A stretch of 64,000 bases of DNA. Source: Streptomyces albipurpureus (GTDB lineage: Bacteria; Actinomycetota; Actinomycetes; Streptomycetales; Streptomycetaceae). The stretch spans positions 426,683 to 490,682 of the forward strand of contig NZ_JAMQAW010000036.1 of NCBI RefSeq assembly GCF_023701525.1, in the 5' to 3' direction. The notes beneath the pieces were generated by a model. The model was given only the letters and a program-made list of their open reading frames with translations, searched no databases and had not been told where the DNA came from. The translations under genes were made by a program, and so were the position numbers. Below are positions 25,777 to 34,749 of the stretch, one piece after another (the stretch's first letter is position 1; each line of letters starts with the position of its first letter).

Positions 25777-26337
25777 TCAGTTGAGGGACGGATCATCGGG
25801 GTAGGTGGCGAACATGGCCAGTTCATTGCGCTGCCGGCGCAGGACCTCCCGCCACAGCGACTCGGGCCGCGGGGACGAGACATCACCGGGCTCGGACTCC
25901 ACGACGTACCAGGCGCCGTCGCCGAGTTCGACCTCCAACTGCCCCGGGCCCCATCCCGCGTACCCCGCGAAGATCCGCAGCGACCCCAAGGCCGCTCCCA
26001 GCAGTTCGGGCGGCGCCTCCAGATCGACCAGCCCGATCGCCCCGTACACCCGGCGCCAGCCGAGGGGGCCTTCGTCGCCCGGGATGACGGCGACGCCCAG
26101 GGCCGAGTCCAAGGAGACCGGGCCGCCCTGGAAGACCACCCCCGGTTCACCGGCGTGCGCGGCCCAGGGCGCGAGGATGTCACCGACACCGACCGGCGTC
26201 GGACGGTTCAGGACCACGCCGAGCGAGCCCTCGTCGTCGTGGTCGAGGAGCAGAACAACCGCGCGGTCGAAGTTCGGGTCCGCGAGGGCTGGTGTGGCAA
26301 CAAGCAATCGCCCTGTGAGCGAGGACACCTCGGTCAT
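25777..26337 (-). CDS. YqgE/AlgH family protein
   Basis: A 186-residue cytoplasmic protein of the UPF0301 (YqgE/AlgH) family. It starts TGRLLVATPALADPNFDRAV and continues LLLDHDDEGSLGVVLNRPTP and VFQGGPVSLDSALGVAVIPG, the three most conserved blocks. The biochemical function is not established; in pseudomonads AlgH affects alginate expression. The ATG at 26337 gives MTEVSSLTGRLL, which matches the usual start; another ATG three codons upstream has a ribosome site too close. It is divergent from murA across a 280-bp promoter region. Confidence 0.93.
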   Translation of the reverse strand: MTEVSSLTGRLLVATPALADPNFDRAVVLLLDHDDEGSLGVVLNRPTPVGVGDILAPWAAHAGEPGVVFQGGPVSLDSALGVAVIPGDEGPLGWRRVYGAIGLVDLEAPPELLGAALGSLRIFAGYAGWGPGQLEVELGDGAWYVVESEPGDVSSPRPESLWREVLRRQRNELAMFATYPDDPSLN

Positions 26338-26617
26338 ACGAAACATGATCCCGCATGTTCGACGTCTACGGGGGCAGGGTCGCCACAGTCGGTGCGACGC
26401 ATTCGAGGACGGGATACACCGAACCACCACGCTCCCGTACAGATGGTGACCCTCTGCAAGCCTTGATGGACCGAGCGTGGTGTACCCAAGTCATTACACC
26501 GCTGAGGGTCCTTGCCCATACAGGCCACGGGCCCAGGCCCCTTACCCTTTCCTCTGACCCTCTGCCCGTCCCTCCCCCTTGCTGCGCTGGGGGGACCCCC
26601 TCCGGAACGCGAGATTC

Positions 26618-27958
26618 ATGACCGGCACAGACGATGTACTGCTTGTCCACGGCGGAACCCCGCTAGAGGGCGAGATCCGCGTCCGCGGCGCCAAGAACCT
26701 GGTGCCGAAGGCCATGGTCGCCGCCCTCCTCGGCAGTGAGCCGAGCAGACTGCGCAATGTGCCAGACATCCGCGATGTGCGGGTGGTGCGCGGACTCCTC
26801 CAACTGCACGGTGTGACCGTCCGCCCCGGCGACGAGCCCGGCGAACTGGTGCTTGACCCGACCTATGTCGAAAGCGCCAACGTCGCCGACATCGACGCCC
26901 ACGCGGGTTCTTCGCGCATTCCGATCCTGTTCTGCGGCCCGCTGCTGCACCGGCTCGGCCACGCCTTCATCCCCGGGCTCGGCGGTTGTGACATCGGCGG
27001 CCGCCCGATCGACTTCCACTTCGACGTTCTACGGCAGTTCGGCGCGAAGATCGAGAAGCGGGCGGACGGACAGTATCTGGAGGCCCCGCAGCGACTGCGC
27101 GGCTGCAAGATCCGGCTGCCCTATCCCTCGGTCGGCTCGACCGAGCAGGTGTTGCTGACGGCGGTGCTCGCGGAGGGCGTCACCGAACTGTCCAACGCCG
27201 CGGTGGAGCCGGAGATCGAGGATCTGATCTGCGTGCTCCAGAAGATGGGCGCCATCATCTCGGTCGACACCGACCGGACGATCCGGATCACCGGCGTCGA
27301 CCGACTCGGCGGCTATGCGCACCGGGCCCTGCCGGACCGTCTGGAAGCCGCGTCCTGGGCTTCCGCGGCGCTGGCGACCGAGGGCAACATCTATGTACGG
27401 GGCGCCCAGCAGCGTTCCATGATGACCTTCCTCAACACCTTCCGCAGGGTCGGCGGCGCCTTTGAGATCGATGACGAGGGCATTCGCTTCTGGCACCCCG
27501 GTGGCTCCCTCAACGCGATCGCGCTGGAGACGGACGTCCACCCCGGCTTCCAGACGGACTGGCAGCAGCCGCTGGTCGTGGCGCTGACGCAGGCCTCCGG
27601 GCTGTCGATCGTGCACGAGACGGTGTACGAGTCACGGCTTGGCTTCACCTCCGCGCTCAACCAGATGGGCGCACACATCCAGCTGTACCGCGAGTGCCTG
27701 GGCGGCTCGGACTGCCGCTTCGGCCAGCGGAACTTCCTCCACTCGGCGGTGGTGTCCGGGCCCACCAAGCTCCAGGGCGCCGATCTGGTGATCCCCGACC
27801 TGCGGGGCGGATTCTCGTATCTGATCGCCGCACTGGCGGCCCAGGGGACATCCCGGGTGCATGGGATTGACCTGATCAACAGGGGCTACGAGAACTTCAT
27901 GACCAAGTTGATGGAGCTCGGCGCCAAGGTCGAACTGCCGGCCAAGGGCCTGGCCTGA
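26618..27958 (+). CDS. murA: UDP-N-acetylglucosamine 1-carboxyvinyltransferase
   Basis: A 446-residue enolpyruvyl transferase that performs the first committed step of peptidoglycan synthesis, transferring enolpyruvate from PEP to UDP-GlcNAc. The catalytic Cys is C124 in GGCDIGGRPIDFH, so the protein carries the fosfomycin-target cysteine. Further blocks are GGTPLEGEIRVRGAKNLVPK, LTAVLAEGVTELSNAAVEPE, and DLVIPDLRGGFSYLIAALAA. The length is slightly above the E. coli enzyme (419). The ATG at 26618 is preferred over an upstream in-frame ATG, which would add a non-family stretch. Confidence 0.96.
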   Translation: MTGTDDVLLVHGGTPLEGEIRVRGAKNLVPKAMVAALLGSEPSRLRNVPDIRDVRVVRGLLQLHGVTVRPGDEPGELVLDPTYVESANVADIDAHAGSSRIPILFCGPLLHRLGHAFIPGLGGCDIGGRPIDFHFDVLRQFGAKIEKRADGQYLEAPQRLRGCKIRLPYPSVGSTEQVLLTAVLAEGVTELSNAAVEPEIEDLICVLQKMGAIISVDTDRTIRITGVDRLGGYAHRALPDRLEAASWASAALATEGNIYVRGAQQRSMMTFLNTFRRVGGAFEIDDEGIRFWHPGGSLNAIALETDVHPGFQTDWQQPLVVALTQASGLSIVHETVYESRLGFTSALNQMGAHIQLYRECLGGSDCRFGQRNFLHSAVVSGPTKLQGADLVIPDLRGGFSYLIAALAAQGTSRVHGIDLINRGYENFMTKLMELGAKVELPAKGLA

Positions 27959-27980
27959 GGCTCTCGCCCCCCATCTGGGC

Positions 27981-28010
27981 ACCTCGGCTCCCCCGGTGGG
28001 GTGCCGAGGT
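27981..28010 (+). terminator. murA terminator hairpin
   Basis: A hairpin with arms acctcggctcccc and ggggtgccgaggt, one internal mismatch and a cggt loop, 20 bp after the murA stop codon. Confidence 0.75.
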
Positions 28011-28681
28011 CCCGGCTCTGCCCTGGAATCCCTGCCGCTGAGTGGTGCTCAAGGCTCTTCAGGACCTCTCAAGGCCTGGCACAGGGCCCTTTGCGGACGA
28101 GCGGCCCAGTACACACGGCCCTCGCGGACGCGTGGGCGGTTCATCGGGGCGGCGTTCCCCAGCAGGGTTGCCGTCGGTTTGGCCGTCCCCCTGGGTGGTC
28201 CCCCTGGACGGGCCGTCGGCGATCGCGGTTTTCTGCCCCTGGCACGGTTTCAGATGCCGGTGGGCCTGGACTGCTCCCCGGCCCACCGGCAGGTGTCCTT
28301 CCCGGAGGCCCGTCGGCCGCGGTCCCCAGCGGCCCCCGCGGTTGGCGCGGTAGCCACCCTGAGCACCTGGCGTAGCGAGGCGAGCGACCTTGAGGAAGCA
28401 CTCGGTCCCGGCAGCCCCAGGAAGCAATCGGCACCCCTGAGGTGATGCCCCCGGTTCCAGAAGGGCCCGGCTCCCTGTGGTGAGCCCCCGGCCGGAACGG
28501 GCCCGGCCCCCGTCGACGAGTACGCCCCTGAGCAGCGGTCCAACCCACCGAGCGACCCCACAGCGGCAGCCAGCCCCTCATACGACCGCAGAGGGCCCAG
28601 CAGCCTCGCCGGGCCCCGCGGCCTCCAGAGCGGGCCCAGAAGCCGCTCACGGGCGGCTCAGGGTGCATGCATGGCATGCAC
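28011..28681. other. 671-bp gene-free stretch between murA and hup
   Basis: This lies between two terminators of convergent genes. Open frames on both strands are typical GC-driven artefacts with no ribosome sites or family resemblance. A near-palindromic tgcatgcatggcatgca occurs at 28664-28680. Nothing else was recognised. Confidence 0.5.
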
Positions 28682-28713
28682 AAGGGCGGCCCCCCGGTTG
28701 GGGAGCCGCCCTT
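28682..28713 (-). terminator. hup terminator hairpin
   Basis: The arms aagggcggc+cccc and gggg+a+gccgccctt pair around a short loop, 30 bp downstream of the hup stop codon on the minus strand. Confidence 0.8.
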
Positions 28714-28743
28714 GTAGCGCCAAGTGGCGTAAGCCGAAACCGC

Positions 28744-29025
28744 TTACTTGCCCTTCGCCGCTTCCTTCAGCTTCGAGCCGGCCGAAACCTTCACGCTGTA
28801 GCCGGCGGGGATCTGGATCGGGTCGCCGGTCTGCGGGTTGCGCGCGGTACGAGCCGCACGGTGCGTGCGCTCGAAGGTCAGGAAGCCGGGGATGGTGACC
28901 TTCTCGTCGCCCTTGGCAACGACCTCACCGACGGTCTCGGCGAGGGCGGCCAGAACGGCGTCGGCATCCTTGCGGGTCACCTCTGCGCGGTCGGCCAGCG
29001 CGGCCACCAGCTCACTGCGGTTCAT
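28744..29025 (-). CDS. hupA: HU-family DNA-binding protein
   Basis: A 93-residue histone-like protein. It begins MNRSELVAALADRAEVTRKD and has the core PGFLTFERTHRAARTARNPQ of the DNA-bending beta-arms, with the GDPIQIPAGYSVKVSAGS tail. It forms dimers that coat and bend chromosomal DNA. The size without the long Lys-rich tail marks it as the short HupA type; streptomycetes also have a longer, sporulation-specific HupS. GGGAG lies nine bases before the ATG. It is transcribed convergently to murA. Confidence 0.97.
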   Translation of the reverse strand: MNRSELVAALADRAEVTRKDADAVLAALAETVGEVVAKGDEKVTIPGFLTFERTHRAARTARNPQTGDPIQIPAGYSVKVSAGSKLKEAAKGK

Positions 29026-29324
29026 GTTCTTACTCCCGTGTTTCTTCTTGCCTATGAGGCGTGAGATCGAAGCCGATGCTGCCAGGGCCCACTGACAGTC
29101 CCCGGACCAGGGTCTACGTCAGACCCTCGCGCCCAGTTACGCATCCTGCCCCCACCAACGGCGGGAACGCCAATCCGGCACCCGCCAGAGTCACACGAAA
29201 AGCGCCACTGCCACGTCGTGGTGACGTTCCGTCCACAGGGTGGGGACTCCTCGGAGCCACTGGGGCCATGGTCCGCCACCCTAGATCGGCAGTCAGGGCC
29301 GGGCATCCCGCGACGCGCCGACGG

Positions 29325-30758
29325 TCAGAGAGACGTGGGGCCCGTCACAGTGGTGCCGGCGGCCTTGGCGGCCGTACGGACCGCTCCGGCGACCGCGCCC
29401 GCGACCTTGTCGTTGAAGACCGACGGGATGATGTAGTTGGGGTTCAGCTCGTCCTCGGTGACGACATCAGCAAGCGCTGTCGCAGCGGCGAGCATCATCT
29501 CCGTGTTGACGGTCCGGGACTGGGCGTCCAGCAGACCGCGGAAGACACCCGGGAAGACCAGCACGTTGTTGATCTGGTTGGGGAAGTCGGAGCGGCCGGT
29601 CGCGACAACTGCCGCGGTCTGGCGTGCGATTGCCGGGTCGACCTCGGGGTCCGGGTTGGCGAGCGCGAAGACGATCGCGTCCTTCGCCATCCCGGCGACG
29701 TCGTCCGCTGCCAGCAGGTTCGGCGCGGAGACACCGATGAACACATCCGCCCCGGCCACGGCCTGCTTCAGCGTGCCGGTGACGCCCTCGGGGTTGGTGT
29801 TGTCGGCGATCCAGCGCAGCGGCGAGTCGGCGGCCGCGTCCACGAGGTCTTCACGACCCGCGTGCACCACCCCGTGGATATCGGCCACGACCGCGTGCTT
29901 GACGCCCGCCGCGATCAGCAGCTTCAGGATCGCGGTGCCGGCCGCGCCGGCTCCGGACATGACCACGCGCACATCGCCGATGCCCTTGCTGACGACGCGC
30001 AGCGCGTTGGTCAGCGCGGCCAGCACGACGATCGCGGTGCCGTGCTGGTCGTCGTGGAAGACCGGGATGTCCAGGGCCTCACGCAGCCGGGCCTCGATCT
30101 CGAAGCAGCGGGGGGCGGAGATGTCCTCCAGGTTGATACCGGCGAAACCAGGGGCGATGGCCTTGACGACCGCCACGATCTCGTCGGTGTTCTGGGTGTC
30201 CAGGCAGAGCGGCCAGGCGTCGATGCCGGCGAAGCGCTTGAACAGGGCGGCCTTGCCCTCCATCACCGGGAGCGCGGCCTTGGGGCCGATGTTGCCGAGG
30301 CCGAGGACGGCGGAACCGTCGGTGACCACGGCGACGGAGTTGCGCTTGATGGTGAGGCGGCGGGCGTCTTCGGGGTTCTCGGCGATCGCCATGCAGACCC
30401 GCGCCACACCCGGGGTGTAGATCATCGACAGATCGTCACGGTTGCGGATGGGGTGCTTGGACGCCATCTCGATCTTGCCGCCGAGGTGCATCAGGAACGT
30501 ACGGTCGGAGACCTTGCCGAGGGTGACGCCCTCGATGTTGCGCAGGCCTTCGACGATCTCCTCGGCGTGCGCGGTGGAACTCGCGGCGATGGTGACGTCG
30601 ATCCGCAGCTTCTCATGGCCGGACGCGGTCACATCCAGACCGGTCACAGATCCGCCGGAGGACTCCACGGCCGTGGTGAGCTGGGAGACCGCGGTTCCGC
30701 TCGCGGGCACCTCCAGCCGGACCGTCATCGAGTACGAGACGCTGGGCGCCGTTGCCAT
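29325..30758 (-). CDS. NAD(P)-dependent malic enzyme with N-terminal ACT-like domain
   Basis: A 477-residue enzyme converting malate to pyruvate and CO2. Residues 8-85 form an ACT-like domain (MTVRLEVPASGTAVSQLTTA), suggesting effector control. The malic domain follows with YTPGVARVCMAIAENP and the metal/substrate block DIPVFHDDQHGTAIVVLAAL. The NAD-binding site is VVMSGAGAAGTAILKLL, with the C-terminal region EDELNPNYIIPSVFNDKVAG. It links the TCA cycle to pyruvate; in streptomycetes malic enzymes have been connected to storage-lipid and antibiotic supply. A possible operator lies upstream at 30844-30891. Confidence 0.95.
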   Translation of the reverse strand: MATAPSVSYSMTVRLEVPASGTAVSQLTTAVESSGGSVTGLDVTASGHEKLRIDVTIAASSTAHAEEIVEGLRNIEGVTLGKVSDRTFLMHLGGKIEMASKHPIRNRDDLSMIYTPGVARVCMAIAENPEDARRLTIKRNSVAVVTDGSAVLGLGNIGPKAALPVMEGKAALFKRFAGIDAWPLCLDTQNTDEIVAVVKAIAPGFAGINLEDISAPRCFEIEARLREALDIPVFHDDQHGTAIVVLAALTNALRVVSKGIGDVRVVMSGAGAAGTAILKLLIAAGVKHAVVADIHGVVHAGREDLVDAAADSPLRWIADNTNPEGVTGTLKQAVAGADVFIGVSAPNLLAADDVAGMAKDAIVFALANPDPEVDPAIARQTAAVVATGRSDFPNQINNVLVFPGVFRGLLDAQSRTVNTEMMLAAATALADVVTEDELNPNYIIPSVFNDKVAGAVAGAVRTAAKAAGTTVTGPTSL

Positions 30759-30843
30759 GACCGGATTCCTCTGCTTTCGCTAGCTTCATTGCTACGCGTC
30801 CGCGGCGGGGCAGCCCCGGCGGACGCATTTCGATGGTCGCACC

Positions 30844-30891
30844 TACCTGCCGGTAGCAGGTAATAATGGTCCTTTTGTTTCCGGAACCATT
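30844..30891. promoter_or_regulatory. Two inverted repeats upstream of the malic enzyme gene
   Basis: A perfect 7-bp inverted repeat TACCTGC-cggta-GCAGGTA (30844-30862) is directly followed by AATGGTCC...GGAACCATT (30865-30891). They lie 86-133 bp before the malic enzyme ATG in an AT-richer segment. This is a plausible binding site for a dimeric regulator, but I recognise no named consensus. Confidence 0.4.
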
Positions 30892-30975
30892 CTTCCACGA
30901 TACGAGAAAAGTGGCCGCTGGGGGTGGTAACCCCGCGTTATGAGGACCTCATGAGAGCCACGTGCGGCCCATATG

Positions 30976-31126
30976 TGAAAAGACCCACGTCACCGGGTGG
31001 GTGACGTGGGTCTCAACGGAGCCTGGAAGAAGAAAGTGACACCGACCCGCCATGCTCGCCTCGCGGCAAGTGGTCGCTCGAAGCGACGAAGGTTGGGCCC
31101 GGGGGCTTGGATCGAGCCGGTGTCAC
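30976..31126 (-). ncRNA. Candidate structured small RNA with its own terminator
   Basis: On the minus strand, 31126-31113 (GTGACACCGGCTCG) pairs with 31049-31036 (CGGGTCGGTGTCAC) to give a 14-bp closing stem with two wobble pairs. The enclosed 63 bases contain a further hairpin, GTCGCT-TCG-AGCGAC. The 3' side runs into a pyrimidine-rich TTTCTTCTTCC and then a perfect 13-bp terminator ending in TTTT. The whole unit lies between the HelD gene stop and the malic enzyme promoter, where no protein is encoded. A stand-alone sRNA is most likely; a leader or attenuator is possible. Confidence 0.55.
30981..31013 (-). terminator. Intrinsic terminator of the candidate sRNA / HelD transcript
   Basis: A perfect 13-bp stem agacccacgtcac/gtgacgtgggtct with a 7-base loop. 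Read on the minus strand it ends GGGTCTTTTCAC, a T-run, which is uncommon among terminators in this window. Confidence 0.9.
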
Positions 31127-31291
31127 GTCCAATCTAACAAACCACCCCGGTAAGTGATTCCCCCAGCGCGGGTTGACTCCGTGTCAGTCGGATGTCGCCC
31201 CCGATCGGGCGGGCCTGGAGCTGCTCGAACCGGGGCAGGAACGCTCGGGCCCGACGTGCCTCCGTACGGGTCCCGAGCGTCCGCGCATCCG

Positions 31292-33721
31292 TCAACCCCG
31301 CAGCAGTTCGGGTACGCCCTGCGCATCGGGCTCGTCGCGCCGCCCGGAGATCACCGTCAGCTCCTGGGTCGCCCGGGTGAGGCAGACGTACAACACGCGC
31401 AGCCCGGCCGCGGTGTTCCCGGCGATCTCCGCCGGGGAGACCACCACCGTCGCGTCGTACTCCAGACCCTTCGCCTCCAGCGAGCCGAGGGCCACGGCCC
31501 GCTCCCCCAGCCCGGTCAGCCATCCCGCGGCCTCTTCTCGACGGTTCATGGCGACGACCACACCGACCGTGCCGTCCACCCGGGCGAGGAGCCGCTGGGT
31601 CTCCTCCCGTACGACGGAACCGATGGCGGCGTCCCCCACGGCCGTGAACCGCGGGACGACCCCGGTGGAGCGGACCGCCGTCGGCGACTCCATCCCCGGC
31701 ATGGCACGCGCCAGCACCCTGGCGGCCAGTTCGGCGATCTCCGCGGGGTTGCGGTAGTTCACGGTGAGCTGGAATCGGCGGCGCGGACGGCTGCCGAGGG
31801 CCTCCTCACGCGCTTCGACCGCCTCTTCCGGGTCCGGCCAGGAGGACTGGGCGGGATCGCCGACAACGGTCCAGGTGGCGTGGCGCCCACGGCGCCCCAC
31901 CATGCGCCACTGCATGGGGGTGAGGTCCTGGGCCTCGTCGACGATGACATGGGCGTACTCGGTGCGCTCGGCCGCCAGCCGCTCCGCCCGCTCGCGCTGG
32001 GTCTCCTCGCGCTGGGGCATCAGCTCTTCCAGACCGGTGAGCTGGTCCAACGGATCGAGCTCGCGCTTCTTACGGGGCCGGTGCGGAGTGCCCAGGAGCA
32101 GTTGCAGCTCATCGAGGATCGCCACGTCGTGGACGGAGAGCGGCCCCTTGCCGTCAGCGCCGGCACGGCGCAGCGACCGGGCCAGCCGGCGTACCTCACC
32201 GGGGGTGAAGATGCGCCGGGCCCATCTGCCGAGCCGTCGCTCGTCGGCCATGGCGACCAGCAGCCCGCGCGGGGTCAGCTCGGGCCACCAGGCGTCCAGG
32301 AACCGAATGAAGTCGTCCTCGGTGGTGATGTCCTCGTCGAAGGAGGAGCGCAGCTCGGCGGCGAGTTCCGGGTCGGCGTGCCGACCCGCCGCGCCCGACT
32401 TCGACCACAGGGCGTCGAGCAGCAGCCGGCGGGCCCGGGGGCGGAGCAGATTGACCGGGGCGGTGCCGCTGAGGACGGACTGCCGAATGCGGTCCAGGTC
32501 CCCGGCCTCCAACTCCAGCCGGCGGCCGAAGGCGACCACGCGCAGCCGGTTGGGCGTTCCGCTGGCGGGTTCCTCGTCGAGGGTGAGTTGGCCGTTGCGC
32601 ACGGAGACGGTGGGGCCGGAGCGCTCCAGCGCACCCCGGGCCGCTTTGCGGAGCACCTTCAGCATCCGGGCGGAGCCCTTGAGCCGGGCGATCTCGGGGG
32701 TGTCGTAGACGGTGGCCTCGGCGCCGTCGACCAGATTGCCGACCGCACGGATCGCGACCTGGCCCTCCTCCCCCAGCGACGGCAGGACGCCCTCGGTGTA
32801 CGCGACGAGCAGCGGAGTGGGCGAGACGATCAGGATGCCGCCCGCGTACCGCCTGCGGTCCTGGTAGAGGAGGTAGGCGGCGCGGTGCAGCGCCACCGCG
32901 GTCTTCCCGGTGCCGGGGCCGCCTTCCACATGGGTGACGGAGGCGGCGGGTGCGCGGATCACCAGGTCCTGCTCGGCCTGGATGGAGGAGACGATGTCGC
33001 GCATGGTGTGGCTGCGGGCCTGGCCGAGCGCCGCCATCAGCGCTCCGTCGCCGATCGCGGGCAGCGGCGCGCCATCGAGTGTCGCGGTGAGTTCGGGACG
33101 CATCAGGTCGTCCTCGACCCCGAGCACACGGCGGCCCTTGGAGCGGATGACCCGGCGACGTACGACACGGCCGGGATCGACCGGGGTGGAGCGGTAGAAG
33201 GGCGCGGCAGCGGGGGCGCGCCAGTCGATCACCAGCGGTGTGTAGTCGGCTTCCAGGACCCCGATCCGGCCGATGTGGAGCGTCTCGGCGATCTGGGCGG
33301 TGTTGTTCGGCGCCACGGCGTCGTCGGCGGTCTCGATGGAGGTGAACGCACCATCGGGGCCCTTCTTGCCGTCCTTGCCGAGGAGCAGGTCGATCCGGCC
33401 GAAGAGAAAGTCCTCGAACTCGTTGTTCAGCCGATTGAGGTGGACTCCGGCGCGGAAGACCTGGGCGTCTCGCTCGGCGAGTGCGCCAGGGGTGCCGACC
33501 TGGCCCAGTTTCGCGGCGTCGCGCATCAAAAACTCTGCCTCGTGGATGTTCTCTTCCAGTCGGCGGTAGACCTTGTCCAGATGGTCCTGTTCGATCTCGA
33601 TCTCGCGGTCCCGGAGCGATTGGAGCTGATCGTCCTGGAGCGAACCGCCCCGAACAGATCTCTCGCTCGGGTGTGGGTCGACAGCTTCAACAGCGTCGAC
33701 AGCGGCTTCCTGCGCGGCCAC
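31292..33721 (-). CDS. HelD/HelR-like superfamily 1 helicase
   Basis: An 809-residue UvrD-like ATPase. The N-terminus is a long coiled-coil region (DREIEIEQDHLDKVYRRLEE), then VLEADYTPLVIDWRAPAAAP and Walker A HVEGGPGTGKTAVAL. Walker B is HVIVDEAQDLTPMQW, and later motifs include LTVNYRNPAEIAELA and VYVCLTRATQELTVI. This matches HelD-type proteins that displace RNA polymerase from stalled complexes; some streptomycete members (HelR) confer rifamycin tolerance. The GTG at 33721 has AAGGGGG six bases upstream and is preferred to an ATG eight codons earlier. It lies just downstream of the sigU-rsuA pair on the same strand. Confidence 0.9.
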   Translation of the reverse strand: MAAQEAAVDAVEAVDPHPSERSVRGGSLQDDQLQSLRDREIEIEQDHLDKVYRRLEENIHEAEFLMRDAAKLGQVGTPGALAERDAQVFRAGVHLNRLNNEFEDFLFGRIDLLLGKDGKKGPDGAFTSIETADDAVAPNNTAQIAETLHIGRIGVLEADYTPLVIDWRAPAAAPFYRSTPVDPGRVVRRRVIRSKGRRVLGVEDDLMRPELTATLDGAPLPAIGDGALMAALGQARSHTMRDIVSSIQAEQDLVIRAPAASVTHVEGGPGTGKTAVALHRAAYLLYQDRRRYAGGILIVSPTPLLVAYTEGVLPSLGEEGQVAIRAVGNLVDGAEATVYDTPEIARLKGSARMLKVLRKAARGALERSGPTVSVRNGQLTLDEEPASGTPNRLRVVAFGRRLELEAGDLDRIRQSVLSGTAPVNLLRPRARRLLLDALWSKSGAAGRHADPELAAELRSSFDEDITTEDDFIRFLDAWWPELTPRGLLVAMADERRLGRWARRIFTPGEVRRLARSLRRAGADGKGPLSVHDVAILDELQLLLGTPHRPRKKRELDPLDQLTGLEELMPQREETQRERAERLAAERTEYAHVIVDEAQDLTPMQWRMVGRRGRHATWTVVGDPAQSSWPDPEEAVEAREEALGSRPRRRFQLTVNYRNPAEIAELAARVLARAMPGMESPTAVRSTGVVPRFTAVGDAAIGSVVREETQRLLARVDGTVGVVVAMNRREEAAGWLTGLGERAVALGSLEAKGLEYDATVVVSPAEIAGNTAAGLRVLYVCLTRATQELTVISGRRDEPDAQGVPELLRG

Positions 33722-33783
33722 CGAGGGCCCCCTTCTGACGTGCACTGGGCAGCCGTCAACCGTACGCGAAGGGGGCGAATCTG

Positions 33784-34749
33784 TCAGGCGTCGATTTCCA
33801 CCAATTTCTGGTTGTCGAAGGTACGGACTTCGAAGCGGTCGATCTCATTGCGCTCCATGGCCGCGCCACCGTGCACGTACAACGGATTCTTGGCGGACTT
33901 GTTGGGGCTGTCCACAATGCCGTAACCCCACTTCGGAACCGCCCAGGAGGTCACGACTTCCTCCTCGCCGGTCTTGGAAATGGCGATCAGCGAGCACTTC
34001 AGCGGTCCCTTGACGTTCTTGAGTTCCAGAACGGTGTGGGTGCCCCAGCCCTTCTTCTCCATGCCGACGGTCGCGCTGACGTTCGTCTTGGTGTCCGTCG
34101 CCTTGATCTTCTCGTCCATATGGTTGAAGAAGGCGTCCTCGGCCGGGGAGGTTGGTTTTGCCTCGACCTTGGTCTTGGCCCCGGAGTCGTCGGCGGTGGC
34201 CAGGACCGCGGCGGCGGGGCCTCCGATGATCAGCGCGGCGGCCGCGGCGATCAGATACATCCCGCGCCGACGGCGAGCGGCCCGTTTGGCGGCGACCTCA
34301 TCGAGCAGGCCGTTCAGCACCTTGGGACCCGGCGGGGCGGGAATGATCGGAATGGGCCTCGCCGGCTGCTGCCCCGCAGCGGACTGCGGATACTCGGTCG
34401 ACGACGGTGGATACCCGTCCGCCGACTGCTGGTAGCCGGAGGAGGCGCCCGCATAGCCGGGTGGGGACTGCTGATAGCCGGCGGGTGGCTGGAACGGATC
34501 GCTCCAGCCGGCGTTTCGCGGCCCGGGCAGATTCACCACATTGGGCCCTGACGCCTGGAACGGGCCGGACGGCACCTCGGCCAGCATCGCCAGCATGGGC
34601 TCCATGCCGGCGAACTCCTCAAGGTGGGTCGCGCAGATATCGCACCCCGCGAGATGCATCTCGAACGCCGGTACGTCCGCGTCGTCGAGTATGCCGAGCA
34701 CATACGCGCCGACGGCATCGTGCACGGACTCCGGCTCAGGCGTGGTCAT
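33784..34749 (-). CDS. rsuA: Zinc-binding anti-sigma factor
   Basis: A 321-residue membrane-bound anti-sigma factor. The N-terminal ZAS domain has H32-x3-C36-x2-C39 in MHLAGCDICATHLEEF. A Pro/Gly/Tyr/Ser-rich linker (YQQSPPGYAGASSGYQQSAD) leads to a single span (MYLIAAAAALIIGGPAAAVL, about 180-200). The C-terminal 120 residues form an extracytoplasmic sensor domain. It should hold the ECF sigma factor encoded immediately upstream (4-nt ATGA overlap). The gene name comes from the position next to a SigU-like sigma factor and is tentative. Confidence 0.88.
   Translation of the reverse strand: MTTPEPESVHDAVGAYVLGILDDADVPAFEMHLAGCDICATHLEEFAGMEPMLAMLAEVPSGPFQASGPNVVNLPGPRNAGWSDPFQPPAGYQQSPPGYAGASSGYQQSADGYPPSSTEYPQSAAGQQPARPIPIIPAPPGPKVLNGLLDEVAAKRAARRRRGMYLIAAAAALIIGGPAAAVLATADDSGAKTKVEAKPTSPAEDAFFNHMDEKIKATDTKTNVSATVGMEKKGWGTHTVLELKNVKGPLKCSLIAISKTGEEEVVTSWAVPKWGYGIVDSPNKSAKNPLYVHGGAAMERNEIDRFEVRTFDNQKLVEIDA

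Noticed and set aside
27996..28683. Several open frames of 100-180 residues in the murA-hup gap
   Set aside because: GC-driven frames with no ribosome sites, no recognised domains and odd composition; left as gene-free.
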